Below are positions 6,194 through 7,498 of a stretch of 7,498 bases of DNA, piece after piece. Below the pieces are notes generated by a model. The model had not been told where the DNA came from. It saw only the letters and a program-made list of their open reading frames with translations, and did not search any database. Source of the stretch: Candidatus Dormiibacterota bacterium (lineage in GTDB: Bacteria; Chloroflexota; Dormibacteria; Aeolococcales; Aeolococcaceae); contig PMYJ01000163.1 of the NCBI GenBank assembly GCA_003170875.1, positions 1 through 7,498 of the forward strand. Direction: 5' to 3'. The position numbers and the translations under genes were made by a program. The stretch's first letter is position 1. Every line of letters starts with the position of its first letter.

Positions 6194-6341
6194 CGTCGTC
6201 GTCCCGGTGCTTGGCGGCGTTGTGCGGGAAGGGGGCTATGAGCGCGACCACGAAGAGCAGCACCATGGCCGCGATCAGGCCCAGGTTGGGCAGCGAGATG
6301 AGGATGAATCCCCAGTGCAGGTATGGCGCCGGGCTGTTCAT
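6186..6341 (-). CDS. Small membrane protein, 51 residues, first gene of the cytochrome b operon
   Basis: The frame opens with ATG at 6341 and ends with TGA at 6186-6188, overlapping the cytochrome b6-like start by eight bases. The start is well supported by GGAGG with a 5-base spacing (plus-strand 6347-6351). The product begins MNSPAPYLHWGFILIS, has a hydrophobic stretch at about residues 9-36 containing a central PN (18-19), then PFPHNAAKHR and a run of acidic residues at the C-terminus (DDDDE). It has no cysteine. His9 lies at the start of the membrane segment and His40 just after it. I know no named family. Small one-helix subunits are common in bc1, b6f and terminal oxidase complexes, so a structural or assembly subunit of this cytochrome complex is a reasonable inference from the operon and the translational coupling. 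Confidence 0.75.
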   Translation of the reverse strand: MNSPAPYLHWGFILISLPNLGLIAAMVLLFVVALIAPFPHNAAKHRDDDDE

Positions 6342-6405
6342 TGGGTCCTCCGGAAGGTGAGCGAGGGCACCGGCCAGCGGGGGCCCCCCAAAGATCGTCT
6401 CTCTG

Positions 6406-6434
6406 ACCTTACAAGCAATGGGCCCCCGATCACA
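6406..6434 (-). promoter_or_regulatory. Possible promoter of the cytochrome b operon
   Basis: Read on the minus strand, TAAGGT (plus positions 6406-6411) fits the TANNNT -10 pattern. Seventeen bases upstream is TGTGAT (plus 6429-6434), a poor -35, as expected for an activator-dependent promoter. Transcription would start near 6399 and give a leader of about 58 bases. An 8-bp inverted repeat, GGGGGCCC at 6379-6386 and GGGCCCCC at 6420-6427, brackets the -10 region. Confidence 0.3.
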
Positions 6435-6445
6435 TTGTCATGTGA
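6430..6445. promoter_or_regulatory. Palindromic operator candidate TCACAT-N4-ATGTGA
   Basis: TCACAT (6430-6435) and ATGTGA (6440-6445) are exact reverse complements separated by TGTC. It overlaps the putative -35 of the cytochrome b promoter and shares two bases with the neighbouring GACTTAAGTC palindrome. The half-sites are in the opposite order to a CRP site (TGTGA-N6-TCACA), so CRP binding is not claimed. It may bind a different dimeric regulator. Confidence 0.35.
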
Positions 6446-6453
6446 CTTAAGTC
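6444..6453. promoter_or_regulatory. DosR-box-like palindrome GACTTAAGTC
   Basis: GACTTAAGTC is a perfect 10-bp palindrome and an exact match to GACTWWAGTC, the centre of the mycobacterial DosR/DevR box (GGGACTWWAGTCCC). The flanks agree partly on the right half (AGTCGCCA against AGTCCCSA) and poorly on the left. Its centre lies about 50 bases upstream of the predicted start of the minus-strand cytochrome b transcript, close to where DosR normally activates. A DosR-like regulator is encoded at 3492-4181. It could also act on the divergent plus-strand gene. Confidence 0.4.
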
Positions 6454-6524
6454 GCCAGATTGGCTGGGGCTTATGGCCATGGCCTCCGCCGGGGTGGCGG
6501 CGGACCATGGTCCGGGGGGATTGC

Positions 6525-6560
6525 GAGATAGGCACCGAGATAGGCACCGAGGTAGGCATG
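6525..6560 (+). repeat. Three tandem copies of a 12-base repeat ending in a start codon
   Basis: GAGATAGGCACC occurs at 6525-6536 and 6537-6548, followed by the diverged copy GAGGTAGGCATG at 6549-6560. The third copy supplies both a GAGG ribosome-binding site (6549-6552) and the ATG (6558) of the downstream small gene. If translation instead starts at the in-frame ATG at 6507, the repeat encodes EIGT-EIGT-EVGM near the N-terminus. Copy-number change would not shift the frame. Confidence 0.7.
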
Positions 6561-6851
6561 TCGACTCCGGCGGACCGGCTCTTCCTCCTGCTCGACCCGC
6601 ACACGCGGCGGGTGGCCGACATCTGCACTGGCCCGACCGCGACCGGGGACTGCCCCGCGTACCTCGCCGGTCAGCCCCTCACCTGCGCGGGTTTCCGGGT
6701 GGTCCCGATCCGCCAGACGTCGGCAAACGGTCTGCCCTTCCTGGTCGATGAGTCCGAGGGGCCCCGCTGCCCGCTGGCCTGGCTCGACGACGGGGAGCCG
6801 AAGCAGGACGCCGGCGGACCGCGCGCGACCGGTCCCGACGCGGCGACGTGA
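6558..6851 (+). CDS. Hypothetical small cysteine-containing protein, 97 residues
   Basis: The frame begins MSTPADRLFLLLDPHTRRVADIC and ends with TGA at 6849-6851. Codon third positions are predominantly G or C, supporting coding. It looks soluble, with four cysteines (23, 32, 43 and 71) in the contexts DICTG, GDCPAY, LTCAGF and PRCPLAW, and a disordered, charged C-terminal tail from about residue 78. The cysteine spacing might suit a metal site or disulfides, but I recognise no family and do not assign a function. The start at 6558 has a GAGG site five bases upstream. An in-frame ATG at 6507 would add 17 residues (MVRGDC, two EIGT units and EVG). It diverges from the cytochrome b operon and could share its control region. 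It converges with the nuclease gene, whose stop lies 38 bases away. Confidence 0.55.
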   Translation: MSTPADRLFLLLDPHTRRVADICTGPTATGDCPAYLAGQPLTCAGFRVVPIRQTSANGLPFLVDESEGPRCPLAWLDDGEPKQDAGGPRATGPDAAT

Positions 6852-6889
6852 TCTGGGCGACCCTCCGCTCCCGCCCCTGACCCAGCCTC

Positions 6890-7498
6890 CTACTGCTCCC
6901 GCCCCTCGTCGCACACCGTCCGGAACTCGCAATGGCCGCAGCGCCAGCTGCTCGGCTTGGGCGGGAAGTCGTGGGCGCGGCGGGCCTCGGCCAGCTCGCG
7001 GGCCGTGCTCTCCACCTGGAAATGGAACCGGCCCAGGGCGACGGAGTCGAAGGTCATCCGGCTGACCTCGGCGGTCTGGAGCCAGTGCAGCTCGACCGTG
7101 GCCTCGTCGCGGTGCTGCTCGCGGGCGAGCGCCACCGCGTAGGCGCGGACCTGAAGGTCCTTGCGCAGGGACTCCTCCTCGCGCGGCGGCCCGGTCTTGT
7201 AATCGATGACCACCTGGACCCCGCCCGGCCCGGCGTCGATGCGGTCGAATCGTCCGGTCACGTCGCCGGCGCTCACTTCGAGGGTGAAGGGCTGCTCGAC
7301 CATGAGAGGCTCGGCGTCGCGCCACCCCGGTGAGGCCGCGTAGCGCCGGAGCTGGCTCTCGCCCAGGCTGCGCAGCTCGGCATGAGCACCCTTGGGGCCC
7401 CGTGACGTCTCCCATGCCTCACCCCACAGGCGGCCCGCCTCGTCCGGCCCGGCCTCGGCACCGGTCTGGCGCAGCGCCGCCAGGGCCTGGAGGACGGT
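6890..7498 (-). CDS. PD-(D/E)XK nuclease domain protein with Fe-S cysteines, C-terminal part
   Basis: The last 202 residues of a protein that enters from the right edge and stops at TAG 6890-6892. The visible part begins TVLQALAALR. Segment LRRYAASPGWRDAEPLMVEQPF leads into a RecB-like nuclease core: GRFDRID (metal-binding Asp), then VVIDYKTGPP, the D-Y-K signature of motifs II and III. A conserved-looking helix with QVRAYAVAL follows, and the end WRCGHCEFRTVC is a C-X2-C-X5-C cluster. Such trios join a fourth, more N-terminal cysteine to bind a 4Fe-4S cluster in the AddB/AdnB/Cas4 superfamily; that cysteine would lie outside the window. The internal ATG at 7303 is not the start, because the frame stays open to the edge and the sequence before it fits the domain. 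It may be the C-terminal end of a UvrD-type helicase-nuclease or a free-standing nuclease; the helicase part is not visible. Confidence 0.88.
   Translation of the reverse strand, partial: TVLQALAALRQTGAEAGPDEAGRLWGEAWETSRGPKGAHAELRSLGESQLRRYAASPGWRDAEPLMVEQPFTLEVSAGDVTGRFDRIDAGPGGVQVVIDYKTGPPREEESLRKDLQVRAYAVALAREQHRDEATVELHWLQTAEVSRMTFDSVALGRFHFQVESTARELAEARRAHDFPPKPSSWRCGHCEFRTVCDEGREQ

Noticed and set aside
6430..6445. CRP/FNR-type binding site
   Set aside because: The half-sites are in reverse order (TCACA before TGTGA) with the wrong spacing, so it is kept only as an unassigned palindrome.
5727..6851. Plus-strand 374-codon frame ending at the small cysteine-containing gene
   Set aside because: Most of it is antisense to the well-supported cytochrome b6-like and 51-residue genes; only the part from 6558 (or 6507) onward looks coding.
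6852..6889. Terminator between the convergent small gene and the nuclease
   Set aside because: Only 5-bp GGGCG/CGCCC and CTGGG/CCCAG pairings with no T-run, too weak to call.
6471..7415. Minus-strand 314-codon frame spanning the small gene and the nuclease
   Set aside because: Arg/Gly-rich shadow; the nuclease motifs GRFDRID, DYK and the cysteine cluster lie in a different frame.

Overview
The window is GC-rich and tightly packed, with coding regions that strongly prefer G or C in the third codon position. Together with the protein families present (a reversed-order GNAT/acyl-CoA-synthetase fusion of the type known from Streptomyces, a DevR/DosR-like response regulator, and an operon for a split cytochrome b) this suggests an actinobacterium or a related high-GC, mostly aerobic soil lineage such as Dormibacterota. 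The phylum cannot be fixed from sequence alone. No rRNA, tRNA, CRISPR array, insertion sequence or phage gene was seen.

Layout from left to right. (1) Positions 1-2727, minus strand: one complete 908-residue protein with an N-terminal GNAT acetyltransferase domain followed by a full NDP-forming acyl-CoA synthetase module with ATP-grasp. (2) Positions 2728-3104: a non-coding divergent region rich in nested inverted repeats, possibly a structured leader. It is followed on the plus strand by two overlapping candidate small genes (3105-3227 and 3227-3361), the second encoding a single-span membrane peptide. (3) Positions 3492-4181, plus strand: a NarL/FixJ-family response regulator very like mycobacterial DevR/DosR, with no partner kinase in the window. 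(4) Positions 4182-4493: a convergent intergenic region with an AT-rich island carrying a repeated palindromic motif, a second dyad, and a strong terminator-like hairpin. (5) Positions 6341 down to 4494, minus strand: a three-gene, fully overlapping operon. It encodes a 51-residue membrane peptide, a cytochrome b6-like protein with both bis-histidine heme pairs, and a subunit IV-like protein that has an altered PEWY region and a large extra domain. (6) Positions 6342-6506: a divergent regulatory region holding two overlapping palindromes, one of which matches the core of a DosR box. (7) Positions 6558-6851, plus strand: a small cysteine-containing protein of unknown function, preceded by three copies of a 12-base repeat. 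(8) Positions 6890-7498, minus strand: the C-terminal part of a PD-(D/E)XK nuclease with an iron-sulfur cysteine cluster, running off the right edge.

The most interesting link is between the response regulator and the cytochrome operon. The regulator keeps the recognition-helix residues that contact DNA in DosR. The only DosR-like core palindrome (GACTTAAGTC) I noticed lies just upstream of a plausible promoter for the cytochrome b operon. This suggests a redox- or oxygen-responsive circuit controlling an unusual quinol-oxidising membrane complex that lacks a Rieske protein or c-type cytochrome gene in this locus.
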